This document shows, piece by piece, positions 1 through 7,803 of a stretch of DNA of 11,154 nt. The position numbers and the translations under genes were made by a program. Every line of letters starts with the position of its first letter. Within the stretch, counting starts at the first letter, position 1. The DNA lies in contig JBKCVM010000117.1 of the NCBI GenBank assembly GCA_046317855.1, positions 1 to 11,154 on the forward strand. The letters run 5' to 3'. The stretch comes from CAIOHW01 sp046317855 (lineage in GTDB: Bacteria > Bdellovibrionota > UBA1018). Below the pieces are notes generated by a model that worked only from the letters and a program-made list of their open reading frames with translations, was not told the DNA's origin and did no database searches.

Positions 1-2631
1 GAAGCGTTTCTGAGGAGCCGGAGAGGCTGATGGAGCCGCAGGCACCAATTCACCCTCGGCAGTCAAATTGTACTGCATTTGAGGCTGCTCATGCTCCATC
101 TGAGCCTCAGGCTCAAAGTCCTCCTGGGGAGCAAGCTGAACACTAAAGAGCTTACGGACCACGTCGCCCGTGATTTGGTTCATCATCATTTCAAAGAATC
201 TGAAGCCTTCTTTTTTATACACGATCAGAGGATCTTTTTGACCGTAGCCTTGCAAGCCCACGCCTTCGCGCAGGTGGTCCATCGCCAGCAGGTGATCCTT
301 CCAAAGGTGATCAATAGTGCTCAAAAGCACCATCTTCTCGATTTGGCGAACTGTTTCGAGCCCCAGGGCCTGCTCCTTGGCTTCATAAGCGCGCGTTGCG
401 ATTTCAAGGATTTTCTTGCGGAGTCCCTCGCCGTTAAATGGGTGAATGTCGCGCTCTTCAAGGTGAGTCGGAATGGCAAACATCACCGTGAGGGCGTCAT
501 TGAGCTCCTTGGTGTCGAGGTGGGGCTGGCCGTTTACTCGCCTGAGCTTTCCGCCCGGAAAGAAGTCCTCGGCGATGGCGCCTGCAAGCTCCTCAACCAT
601 CGAGAATACCATCTCGCGAAGCTCCGGACGCGCGAGCACCTCGCGGCGCCAAGCATACACCACCTTGCGCTGCTGGTTCATCACGTCATCGTATTCGAGG
701 AGGTGCTTTCGAATGTCGTAGTTGTGTCCTTCGACCTTTTTCTGGGCGTTTTCGATCGCTTTATTGATCCAGCGGTGCTCGATGGGAAGGTCTTCTTCCA
801 TGAAGCGCGCAATGTTCACCCCCCCAAAGATGCGCATCAAATCGTCTTCAAGCGACAGGTAGAACCGGCTCATGCCTGGGTCACCTTGGCGACCGGATCG
901 GCCTCGGAGCTGGTTGTCGATTCGTCGGGATTCGTGGCGCTCAGTTCCAAGTACATAGAGGCCACCCAGTCGCTTCACTTCTTCACGCTCGGACTGGCAC
1001 GAGTTCTTCCACTTCTCTAAGGCTTCATTATAAAGCTTCTCGTAAGCTTCTTTTTCTTCTGGCGTCACCTCAGGCTTGAGGGTTCCCACCTCTGCTCGTG
1101 CCAGCTTTTCGGGGTCTCCGCCCAAAAGGATGTCGGTTCCGCGACCAGCCATGTTAGTCGAGATCGTGACGGAACCCTTGCGTCCAGCCTGCGCTACAAT
1201 CTCGGCTTCGCGAGCATGCTGCTTGGCGTTCAGGACGTTGTGCGTAATTTTCTCGCGCGCAAGCAGGCTTGAGAGGACTTCGGACTTCTCCACCGAGATG
1301 GTGCCAACGAGCACGGGTTGGCCAGATTTCTGCTTCTCTCGGATGTCTTCGACGATCGATTTGAGTTTGCCCGCTTCAGACTTGTAAATGACATCCGCCT
1401 CGTCTTTTCGGATAGCGGCTTTGTTGGTTGGAATCACAGTGACATCAAGCTTGTAGATTTGCTTGAACTCGGTGGCTTCAGTGTCGGCTGTGCCGGTCAT
1501 TCCACCCAGTTTGTTGTACATGCGGAAGTAATTCTGGAAAGTGATCGTAGCGAGCGTCTGGTTCTCATTTTCGATCGTGACGCCTTCTTTGGCTTCGATG
1601 GCTTGGTGAAGACCGTCGGACCAGCGACGTCCTGGCATCAGGCGTCCCGTGAATTCATCGACGATCATGACTTCACCATCACGAACGACGTAGTCAACAT
1701 CCCGTTTGAAGAGCACATGGGCACGAAGGCCCTGGTTCACGTGATGAAGGACCTCGATGTGCTCGGGGTCGTAGAGGTTACCGAGACCGAGTCGGCTCTC
1801 CATCTTTTCAACACCCGCGTCGGTGAGGGCCGCAGTCTTAGACTTTTCGTCGATCGTGTAGTCGACCTCTTTGATTAATCCCCCCTCGGCTCTAATCTGT
1901 GCGTCGATTTTATAGTAAAGATCGGTCGTTTGGTCCGTGGGTCCGCTGATGATCAACGGGGTGCGGGCCTCGTCGATCAAAATCGAGTCGACTTCATCGA
2001 CGATCGCAAAATTAAGCTCGCGCTGAACATAGTCTTCGAGCCTGAATTTCATGTTGTCGCGCAAATAATCAAAGCCAAACTCGTTGTTGGTACCGTAGGT
2101 AATGTCGCACCCGTAGTTGAGTTTTCTTTGGGAGTCGGTCAGTCCATGCACGATGATGCCTGTTGAAAGGCCCAAAAATCGGTGGATCTGGCCCATCCAA
2201 GCAGAGTCTCGGCGGGCTAAGTAGTCGTTGACGGTGATGACGTGAACGCCCTTGCCCGAAAGAGCGTTTAAGTACGAGGGAAGGGTGGCCACCAAGGTTT
2301 TGCCTTCTCCGGTTCGCATTTCTGCGATGCGTCCGCGGTGCAAGGTGATGCCGCCAATCATTTGGACATCGTAATGACGTTGGCCAATGACTCGCCAAGA
2401 GGCCTCTCGAACGGTGGCAAAGGCTTCTGGAAGAAGCCCGTCGAGAGTCTCTCCGCTCGAAAGCCGCTGTTTGAATTCTGCCGTTTTGGCTGCAAGCTGC
2501 GCGTCGGACAGAGCCTTCATGGCGGGCTCGAGCTGGTTGATCCGCTCCACGAGCGGCCGGATCGACTTGAGCTCACGGTCATTCTGGGTTCCAAAGATAC
2601 GGCGGCCAAGACTGGAAAGAGAAAGCGACAT
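1..2631 (-). CDS. secA: Protein translocase ATPase SecA, 3' end cut by window edge
   Basis: SecA is the cytoplasmic motor ATPase that pushes unfolded preproteins through SecYEG. The minus frame is open from the ATG at 2631 down to position 1, giving 877 residues with no stop. The N-terminus reads MSLSLSSLGRRIFG. The Walker A region MRTGEGKT lies at 105-112, the DEVD Walker B box at 212-215, the GTNNEFGFDYLRDN preprotein-domain signature between them, MAGRGTD at 494-500 and the arginine-finger motif QLRGRSGRQGD at 574-584. The helical scaffold and wing (for example LLEYDDVMNQQR) follow. The visible C-terminus is a Gln/Pro/Ala-rich linker ending QKRF; the zinc-binding SEC-C motif usual in this family would fall just outside the window. 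A possible Shine-Dalgarno GAGGT (2647-2643, 11-base spacing) overlaps the stop of the upstream peptidase gene, which supports co-transcription. The family call is secure; only the last few dozen residues are missing. Confidence 0.98.
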   Translation of the reverse strand, partial: MSLSLSSLGRRIFGTQNDRELKSIRPLVERINQLEPAMKALSDAQLAAKTAEFKQRLSSGETLDGLLPEAFATVREASWRVIGQRHYDVQMIGGITLHRGRIAEMRTGEGKTLVATLPSYLNALSGKGVHVITVNDYLARRDSAWMGQIHRFLGLSTGIIVHGLTDSQRKLNYGCDITYGTNNEFGFDYLRDNMKFRLEDYVQRELNFAIVDEVDSILIDEARTPLIISGPTDQTTDLYYKIDAQIRAEGGLIKEVDYTIDEKSKTAALTDAGVEKMESRLGLGNLYDPEHIEVLHHVNQGLRAHVLFKRDVDYVVRDGEVMIVDEFTGRLMPGRRWSDGLHQAIEAKEGVTIENENQTLATITFQNYFRMYNKLGGMTGTADTEATEFKQIYKLDVTVIPTNKAAIRKDEADVIYKSEAGKLKSIVEDIREKQKSGQPVLVGTISVEKSEVLSSLLAREKITHNVLNAKQHAREAEIVAQAGRKGSVTISTNMAGRGTDILLGGDPEKLARAEVGTLKPEVTPEEKEAYEKLYNEALEKWKNSCQSEREEVKRLGGLYVLGTERHESRRIDNQLRGRSGRQGDPGMSRFYLSLEDDLMRIFGGVNIARFMEEDLPIEHRWINKAIENAQKKVEGHNYDIRKHLLEYDDVMNQQRKVVYAWRREVLARPELREMVFSMVEELAGAIAEDFFPGGKLRRVNGQPHLDTKELNDALTVMFAIPTHLEERDIHPFNGEGLRKKILEIATRAYEAKEQALGLETVRQIEKMVLLSTIDHLWKDHLLAMDHLREGVGLQGYGQKDPLIVYKKEGFRFFEMMMNQITGDVVRKLFSVQLAPQEDFEPEAQMEHEQPQMQYNLTAEGELVPAAPSASPAPQKRF

Positions 2632-2645
2632 GGGGCGAAGCTACC

Positions 2646-3614
2646 TCAGTTTTCGAGGATGTACGAGAGCGGATCCACGGGGGTGCCGTTGATTCTGACT
2701 TCGTAGTGGAGATGTGGCCCCGTGCTTCTGCCGCTATTTCCGAGTTGGGAAATCAGCTCCCCGCGGCGGACGCGCTGGCCCTGCTTCACATGAATTCTGC
2801 GGTTATGGGCATACCAGGTTTCGAGCCCGTAGCCGTGGTCAAGAATCACGGTCTGTCCGTATCCGGCTTTTGCGCCGGCAAAAGCCACGGTTCCCTCAGC
2901 CGTGGCGCGGATCGCTGTGCCAGGGTAATTGGCAATATCCAGTCCTTCGTGCATTTTTTCACGGCCACCATACGGTGAGCGCCGAATTCCAAATCCCGAA
3001 GTGAAATACCCGACTGCTGGTTTGCGGGTGGGGAGAGCATTCAAAAAAGCTTTTCGGTCAGCCAACAGCTCGTACTGATTCTGAAGCTGCTGCTCGAGGA
3101 GAGAGGCTTGTTGCGAAAGCGACGCAAAGCGCAAATCCCAAGACGCCTGATCTCGGGCAAGGCGGATATTCTCTGGATTCTTTGCTGAGTTTGGAAGGGT
3201 GTTTTGCGGCTGTGCGGATTGCGCATAGCGAACATCGATATTGGCGTTTGCTTCGGGAAGGTTTTGATTCAGGGACTCAATGAGTTTGTCGCGATCCTCG
3301 AGGTTGGTGATGACTTTAAGGCGCATGCTGAAGGTGCGAATGCGCTCCATCGTGTCTTCGACGGTTCCGATCCGACTCTCAAAGACCTGAACTTGTTGTT
3401 TGAGCTTTCGATTTTCGATTCGAAGCTCCTTGTTCTCGGAAATCTGGCTCATCACGTACCAGTAATCCAGGAGCATAATGACGGCCACAGCGCCCAGAAA
3501 TACTCCGGCGATGGCGGCCGTCTTGACGAGCCATCCCGGAACAAGCCAGCGCATCACTTGGCTCGTGCGCTCCGGAATGATCATGAGGGTGTAGTACCGA
3601 TTTCCGCGGTTCAT
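2646..3614 (-). CDS. Membrane-anchored M23 (LytM-type) peptidoglycan metalloendopeptidase
   Basis: This 322-residue protein is predicted to cut peptide cross-links in murein on the periplasmic side. It has a short basic cytoplasmic N-terminus, one transmembrane helix at about residues 31-49, a heptad-rich coiled-coil stretch at about 55-100, a second helical region at about 150-190 and a C-terminal M23 domain at about 200-322. The LytM active site looks complete: H222 and D226 (HEGLD) with H303 as zinc ligands, and H270 (WYAH) and H301 (HLHYE) as catalytic histidines. It is therefore probably an active enzyme rather than an EnvC/NlpD-like activator. The ATG shares ATGA with the phosphatase stop codon and has GGAG 5 bases upstream (3623-3620), so translation is probably coupled. 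Its place directly upstream of secA resembles arrangements I recall from deltaproteobacterial genomes; that is memory, not a search. Confidence 0.93.
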   Translation of the reverse strand: MNRGNRYYTLMIIPERTSQVMRWLVPGWLVKTAAIAGVFLGAVAVIMLLDYWYVMSQISENKELRIENRKLKQQVQVFESRIGTVEDTMERIRTFSMRLKVITNLEDRDKLIESLNQNLPEANANIDVRYAQSAQPQNTLPNSAKNPENIRLARDQASWDLRFASLSQQASLLEQQLQNQYELLADRKAFLNALPTRKPAVGYFTSGFGIRRSPYGGREKMHEGLDIANYPGTAIRATAEGTVAFAGAKAGYGQTVILDHGYGLETWYAHNRRIHVKQGQRVRRGELISQLGNSGRSTGPHLHYEVRINGTPVDPLSYILEN

Positions 3615-4366
3615 GCGATCTCCATGATCCCCACACTGATGTTGTCATCGCCCCCTCGCTCGTTGGCAAGGGCAATCATTTCACGGCCACACGCTTCGAG
3701 GTCCGGAGTGGCCGAGGTTGCTCTGTGTTTATCTGCGATCATGAGGATTTCGCGGTCATCGACATGGCCCGTGAGGCCATCGGAGCAAAGTAAAAACCAG
3801 TCTCCAGGATGGACAGGGACAAAGTACGAGTCCATTTGTATCAAGGCTTCAAAGCCGACTGATCGAGTGATGACGTTCTTCATTGCGTCGTGCCGGGCCT
3901 GATCGCGACGAATCAAGCCGGCACGAACTTTTTCTTGAACGAGCGAATGATCACGCGTGATCTGCCAGATGGCCCCTGCTTGTAGAAAGTAGCAGCGACT
4001 ATCGCCAACGTGGATCACTACGGCCTGCGCTGGGGTGGAGGCCAAGTCCAGGGCTACGCAAGTGGTGGTGGTCCCCATGCCGTGGAGGCTGGCTTGTTCT
4101 TGAGAGAGTTTAAAAATTTTTTCGTGAGCTTGTCGAAGCGTCGTCTTAGCTCGTTCTTCGGTGGAGCCTTTTGAGCTCGAGTAGAGCTCTTTGAAAACAT
4201 CGACGACCATTTGGCTTGCAGTTTCACCGCCGCGGTGCCCCCCCATTCCGTCAGCGACCAGACATAGACCCAGATCGTTCAAGGCGGTGCCGTTGTCTTG
4301 GTTTTTGGTGCGTCTGCGTCCAACGTCAGAGACAAAGATGGACCGGATTTTGATGGAATCGCTCAT
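3611..4366 (-). CDS. PP2C-family (PPM) serine/threonine protein phosphatase
   Basis: This 251-residue soluble protein is a stand-alone bacterial PP2C phosphatase (PrpC/Stp type) that uses two Mn/Mg ions to dephosphorylate Ser/Thr. The motifs appear in order: SDVGRRRTKNQD at residues 13-24 (NQD in place of the commoner NED), LVADGMGGHRGGE at 37-48 with metal ligands D39 and G40, GMGTTTT at 96-102, VGDSR at 120-124, TRDHS at 137-141, LLCSDGLT at 192-199 with D196, and GGDDNI at 238-243 with D240. All expected metal-binding acidic residues are present, so it should be active. The start lacks a clear Shine-Dalgarno; its ATG overlaps the stop of a possible small upstream ORF. It heads the minus-strand operon and is divergent from prkA, so the PrkA pathway is one plausible source of substrates (inference). 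Confidence 0.95.
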   Translation of the reverse strand: MSDSIKIRSIFVSDVGRRRTKNQDNGTALNDLGLCLVADGMGGHRGGETASQMVVDVFKELYSSSKGSTEERAKTTLRQAHEKIFKLSQEQASLHGMGTTTTCVALDLASTPAQAVVIHVGDSRCYFLQAGAIWQITRDHSLVQEKVRAGLIRRDQARHDAMKNVITRSVGFEALIQMDSYFVPVHPGDWFLLCSDGLTGHVDDREILMIADKHRATSATPDLEACGREMIALANERGGDDNISVGIMEIA

Positions 4367-4509
4367 GAGAAGATTTCTTTACCCAATGCGTCAAAAAACG
4401 GATGGGCCGCCAGGCGGGGTTTCAGCCTGGGTGTTTCTAGCGTCAGGGTCAGAGCTTGAATAGAACGCTCCATTACCCAGCGTTTTGCAAACCTTCCGAA
4501 GGAGTTCAT
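4363..4509 (-). CDS. Possible small leader ORF overlapping the PP2C start
   Basis: An uninterrupted minus frame runs from an ATG at 4509 (48 residues) or a second in-frame ATG at 4473 (36 residues) to a TGA at 4365-4363. That stop overlaps the phosphatase ATG as ATGA, the same junction type used at two other places in this window. The deduced peptide begins MNSFGRFAKRW and ends HPFFDALGKEIFS, and I do not recognise it. Neither start has a good Shine-Dalgarno, and an open frame of this size could arise by chance. In its favour, the phosphatase lacks its own ribosome binding site, which would fit coupling to an upstream reading frame. Treat it as a hypothesis. Confidence 0.3.
   Translation of the reverse strand: MNSFGRFAKRWVMERSIQALTLTLETPRLKPRLAAHPFFDALGKEIFS
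4410..4430. other. Inverted repeat in the divergent prkA/PP2C control region
   Basis: CCAGGC (4410-4415) and GCCTGG (4425-4430) form a perfect 6-base stem with a 9-base loop. No T-run follows directly on either strand, so it does not look like an intrinsic terminator. It could be an operator or a leader-RNA hairpin upstream of the phosphatase gene. A second, shorter palindrome, CCTTC-C-GAAGG, lies at 4492-4502 in the same spacer. No binding protein can be assigned from sequence. Confidence 0.4.
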
Positions 4510-4516
4510 GGGCCTG

Positions 4517-4553
4517 TGTCAACTTTACAGCCCAGACTCTATAAAGGTAAAAT
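4517..4553 (+). promoter_or_regulatory. Weak candidate promoter region for the prkA operon
   Basis: Two overlapping sigma-70-like possibilities lie just upstream of prkA. TTTACA (4524-4529) and TAAAAT (4548-4553) are spaced 18 bases apart but would start the transcript almost at the ribosome binding site. TATAAA (4540-4545) would leave a more ordinary leader but has only a poor -35 (TGTCAA, 4517-4522) at 17 bases. The matches are partial and the spacer is AT-rich, so this is tentative. In E. coli the equivalent yeaGH genes respond to stress and starvation sigma factors, so the true promoter may not resemble sigma-70 sites. Confidence 0.22.
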
Positions 4554-4559
4554 TAAAAA

Positions 4560-4565
4560 AGAGGG
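4560..4565 (+). promoter_or_regulatory. Ribosome binding site that decides the prkA start
   Basis: AGAGGG lies 7 bases before the ATG at 4573. This favours ATG 4573 over the longer reading from TTG 4456, which has no Shine-Dalgarno and whose extra 39 residues look non-coding. Confidence 0.7.
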
Positions 4566-4572
4566 CTCGACC

Positions 4573-6672
4573 ATGGCAAATTCCGGCAGCAATCCAAGCG
4601 ACAACAGGCAAGTTTGGGAAAGCATTTTGGCGGACCAAAAGGCAGTCCGAGATTTCAGAAGCTTTCACTGGGAAGGCGGACTTTTTGAGTACCTCGATAT
4701 GGTCCGAAAAAATCCAGCCGTCACTCGAAACGCTTTTCAGCGAATGTACGACCTGATCCTGTCGTTCGGGACCTCAAGCTACGTCGAATACAAGAAGACG
4801 ATCATGCGCTACAAATTCTTCGATGATCCGATCGAGGGCGGAAAAGACGCTGTCTTTGGTCTCGATGTGCAACTCATGAAGCTGGTGCACTTCTTCAAGA
4901 GCGCAGCGTTTGGCTACGGCACTGAAAAGAGGGTGCTACTGCTCCATGGTCCGGTGGGATCGGCAAAGAGCACGATCGCCCGGCTCCTAAAGAAAGGCGT
5001 GGAATGGTATTCCCGCACTGAAGAAGGTGCCCTGTATACATTTAAGTGGGTTGATCCACGAGGCGAGTTCCCCGAGATCATGGGTAATCAGCGCGAGTTG
5101 CGCTCTGCCATGCATGAGGAGCCACTCAAGCTCATTCCAGAAGAAATGCGCCCCAAGATCCTCGAGGAAATCAATCGGGGCAATAAAGGGGACTATCGCG
5201 TCACGATTGTTGGAGATTTGGATCCCGCCAGTCGCTTCATTTACCGGGAGTTTATGAAGCGCTATCAAGGGGACTGGATCAAGATGATCGAAAAGCATGT
5301 TCGCGTTGAGCGACTGATCCTTTCAGAAAAAGATCGGATTGGTATCGGTACCTTTCAGCCCAAGGACGAAAAGAACCAGGATTCGACCGAGCTCACCGGT
5401 GATATCAATTATCGAAAAATTGCAGAATACGGGTCGGATTCTGATCCACGTGCGTTTAACTTTGATGGTGAATTTAATATCGCCAACCGCGGATTGGTCG
5501 AGTTCGTTGAAATGCTCAAGCTCGACGTGGCCTTTTTGTACGATCTGCTCGGTGCCTCGCAGGAGCATAAGGTTAAACCCAAGAAGTTTCCGCAGACTGA
5601 TATTGACGAAGTGATCATTGGCCACACCAACGAGCCTGAGTTTCGTAAGCTGCAGAACAACGAGTTCATGGAGGCCCTGCGAGACCGTACGGTCAAGATC
5701 GACGTTCCGTACATCACTAAGCTCAAGCAGGAGATTAAGATCTACGAAAAAGACTTCAATTCTCGCAAAATTAAAGGAAAGCACATTGCACCGCACACGA
5801 TTGAGATGGCTGCGATGTGGGCTATTTTGACTCGGCTCGAGGCGCCTAAAAAAGCGAACCTCACGCTTCTGCAAAAGCTCAAGCTTTATGACGGCAAAAC
5901 GCTCACTGGCTACACTGAAGACAACGTGAAGGAGCTTCGAAAAGAAGCCATCCGCGAGGGTCTGGATGGCATTAGTCCGCGTTACATCCAAGACAAGATC
6001 AGTAATGCGCTCGTGAACGACAAGAACGGCGACATCGGATGCGTCAATCCCTTTATGGTGATGAACGAGCTTGAGGGCGGACTCAAACACCATGCGCTGC
6101 TTGCGTCTGATGAGAAGCGCCGTGAGTTCAGAGAGCTCTTGGCCACCGTGAAGCAAGAATACGAGGATATTGTCAAAAACGAGGTGCAGCGAGCCATCTC
6201 GGCGGATGAAGACGCGATTTCTAAGCTCTGTTCTAACTACATCGATAATGTGAAGGCCTATACTCAGCGTGAGCGCGTAAAGAACAAGTACACGGGGCAA
6301 GACGAGGAGCCCGATGAGCGGCTAATGCGCTCGATCGAAGAAAAGATCGATATCCCAGAGAGTCGCAAGGAGGACTTCAGGCGCGAGATCATGAATTACA
6401 TTGGCGCTCTGGCGATTGAGGGTCGTACCTTTGATTACAAGACCAATGAACGGCTCCATAAGGCGCTTGAACTCAAGCTTTTCGAAGACCAGAAGGACAC
6501 GATCAAGCTGACTTCGTTGATCTCCAATGTGGTGGACCGCACCACGCAAGAAAAGATCGATGTCGTCAAGTCCAGGCTGATCAATAATTACGGGTACTGC
6601 GAAATTTGCTCGACGGATGTACTGAATTTCGTAGCAAGCATCTTTGCCCGGGGAGACGTGAAGAAACGGTGA
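4573..6672 (+). CDS. prkA: PrkA-family AAA-type ATPase / serine protein kinase (YeaG homologue)
   Basis: This cytoplasmic protein of 699 residues belongs to the PrkA/YeaG family, described variously as a Ser protein kinase and, for the Bacillus protein, as an ATP-dependent protease. The N-terminal PrkA AAA domain carries a Walker A motif, GPVGSAKST, at residues 126-134. Further family hallmarks are the stretch ending FNIANRGLVEFVEMLK (ANRG at 304-307) and a sensor-like GHTNEPEF at 350-357. The remaining C-terminal half, rich in charged helices, corresponds to the PrkA C-terminal domain. It is somewhat longer than E. coli YeaG (about 640 residues, from memory). It is the first gene of the prkA-yeaH-spoVR operon, and its TGA overlaps the GTG start of the next gene. 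Its divergent neighbour is a PP2C phosphatase. The family is certain; the biochemical activity (kinase, protease or remodeller) cannot be read from sequence. Confidence 0.97.
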   Translation: MANSGSNPSDNRQVWESILADQKAVRDFRSFHWEGGLFEYLDMVRKNPAVTRNAFQRMYDLILSFGTSSYVEYKKTIMRYKFFDDPIEGGKDAVFGLDVQLMKLVHFFKSAAFGYGTEKRVLLLHGPVGSAKSTIARLLKKGVEWYSRTEEGALYTFKWVDPRGEFPEIMGNQRELRSAMHEEPLKLIPEEMRPKILEEINRGNKGDYRVTIVGDLDPASRFIYREFMKRYQGDWIKMIEKHVRVERLILSEKDRIGIGTFQPKDEKNQDSTELTGDINYRKIAEYGSDSDPRAFNFDGEFNIANRGLVEFVEMLKLDVAFLYDLLGASQEHKVKPKKFPQTDIDEVIIGHTNEPEFRKLQNNEFMEALRDRTVKIDVPYITKLKQEIKIYEKDFNSRKIKGKHIAPHTIEMAAMWAILTRLEAPKKANLTLLQKLKLYDGKTLTGYTEDNVKELRKEAIREGLDGISPRYIQDKISNALVNDKNGDIGCVNPFMVMNELEGGLKHHALLASDEKRREFRELLATVKQEYEDIVKNEVQRAISADEDAISKLCSNYIDNVKAYTQRERVKNKYTGQDEEPDERLMRSIEEKIDIPESRKEDFRREIMNYIGALAIEGRTFDYKTNERLHKALELKLFEDQKDTIKLTSLISNVVDRTTQEKIDVVKSRLINNYGYCEICSTDVLNFVASIFARGDVKKR

Positions 6673-7790
6673 TCTACAACATTAAGCGCGATCATTCCCG
6701 CTTCAGGCAGATCATTAAGGGAAAGATTAAACAGGATCTGAAGAAGTACGTGACCCACGGCGAAATGATCGGCCGCAAGGGTAAAGATACGGTCACGATC
6801 CCGCTTCCGCAGATTGAAATTCCGCGGTTCAGGTTTGGCGACAAAGAGCAGGGCGGGGTGGGGCAGGGCGATGGTAAGGCCGGCGATCCCGTTCCAGGGC
6901 AGGGGCAACCCGGTGAGGGTGAGGGCGAGGGCAAGCAGGCCGGCAACTCGCCTGGAAATCACGAGCTTGAGGTGGATCTCACACTTCAGGAGCTGGCTGA
7001 GATTTTGGGGGAGCAGCTAGAGCTGCCCAAGATCGAGCCCCGGGGCCATAAGACGCTTAAGTCCAAAACTGAAAAGTACACGGGCATTGCAAGCCAGGGG
7101 CCCAACTCGCTGAGGCATTTCAAGCGAACGTTCAAAGAGGCGCTCAAAAGGCAGATTGCCACCGGGACTTACAATCCTGAAAAGCCGGTGATTGTACCGA
7201 TCAAGAAAGACATGCGCTTTCGTTCGTGGAAGACGGATGTGCGCCACGAAAACAATGCAGTCGTGATCTACATGATGGACGTTTCGGGCTCGATGGGCGA
7301 CGAGCAAAAAGAGATCGTCCGTACCGAAGCCTTCTGGATCGATACCTGGCTCCGCTCGCAGTACAAAGGCATCGAGACGCGCTACATTGTTCATGATGCG
7401 TCAGCTCGTGAAGTGGACGAGGATACTTTTTTTAAGACTCGTGAGAGCGGTGGGACGCTCATCAGTTCGGCCTATAAACTCTGTCAAAAGATCATTGAGA
7501 CCGAGTATCCGCCGTCTGACTGGAACATCTATCCCTTTCATTTTTCAGATGGCGACAACTGGTCTGGAGAAGACACCCGGCTTTGCATGGAGATTCTTGA
7601 AAAAGAGCTCCTGCCACGAATCAATGTGTTCTGCTACGGTCAGGTGGAGAGCCGCTATGGTTCAGGACAATTCTTTAAGGACCTCAAGGAGCACTTTGGT
7701 ACGAACCATGAGGATGTGATCCTGTCCAAGATCGAGAATAAGGAGGGGATCCTGCAATCGATCAAGGATTTCCTCGGAAAAGGAAAGTGA
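6669..7790 (+). CDS. yeaH: YeaH/YhbH (DUF444) family protein with von Willebrand factor A domain
   Basis: This 373-residue DUF444 protein is the standard partner of PrkA. The start chosen is GTG 6669: it shares GTGA with the prkA stop and puts the family-typical beginning IYNIKRDHSRFRQIIKGKI at the N-terminus. An ATG at 6606 would add 21 residues that merely read through the prkA end. Layout: N-terminal basic helix with HGEMIGRKGKD and IPLPQIEIPRFRFG, a Gly/Gln/Glu-rich linker at about 58-97, a middle region, then a VWA-like domain. The MIDAS metal site looks intact: DVSGSMG at 204-210, T263 in GGTLISS and SDGDNW with D294. AAA ATPase plus MIDAS-VWA pairs such as MoxR-VWA often act as remodelling machines, and PrkA-YeaH may work likewise (inference). 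The linker DNA is unusually G-rich. Confidence 0.95.
   Translation: MIYNIKRDHSRFRQIIKGKIKQDLKKYVTHGEMIGRKGKDTVTIPLPQIEIPRFRFGDKEQGGVGQGDGKAGDPVPGQGQPGEGEGEGKQAGNSPGNHELEVDLTLQELAEILGEQLELPKIEPRGHKTLKSKTEKYTGIASQGPNSLRHFKRTFKEALKRQIATGTYNPEKPVIVPIKKDMRFRSWKTDVRHENNAVVIYMMDVSGSMGDEQKEIVRTEAFWIDTWLRSQYKGIETRYIVHDASAREVDEDTFFKTRESGGTLISSAYKLCQKIIETEYPPSDWNIYPFHFSDGDNWSGEDTRLCMEILEKELLPRINVFCYGQVESRYGSGQFFKDLKEHFGTNHEDVILSKIENKEGILQSIKDFLGKGK
6851..6931 (+). other. Two G-quadruplex-forming motifs in the yeaH linker (coding strand)
   Basis: At 6851-6868 four runs of 3-4 G are separated by loops of 1, 1 and 2 bases. At 6902-6931 another four G-runs have loops of 11, 3 and 3 bases. Both lie on the coding strand, so the mRNA would carry them. 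They fall in the segment encoding the Gly-rich low-complexity linker, where glycine codons GGG and GGC next to G-ending or G-starting codons create the runs. Whether they fold or affect translation is unknown. Confidence 0.6.
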
Positions 7791-7803
7791 GGCTCAGGCG
7801 CCC

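Noticed and set aside
4517..4522. Perfect TTGACA on the minus strand as a -35 for the PP2C operon
   Set aside because: No -10-like hexamer lies 16-18 bases downstream (the sequence there is GC-rich, around TTCGGAA).
4456..4572. Amino-terminal extension of PrkA from TTG 4456
   Set aside because: There is no ribosome site, the extra residues look non-coding, and ATG 4573 has AGAGGG at 7 bases.
5323..6300. Long minus-strand open frame of 325 codons inside prkA
   Set aside because: It lies wholly within a secure gene, has no family motifs, and its residues mirror the codon bias of the opposite strand; similar shadows occur in secA (79-1020 plus) and spoVR (8539-9264 minus).
6606..6668. Upstream ATG start for the yeaH gene
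   Set aside because: The added residues only read the end of prkA in another frame, whereas GTG 6669 matches the family N-terminus and gives a GTGA overlap.
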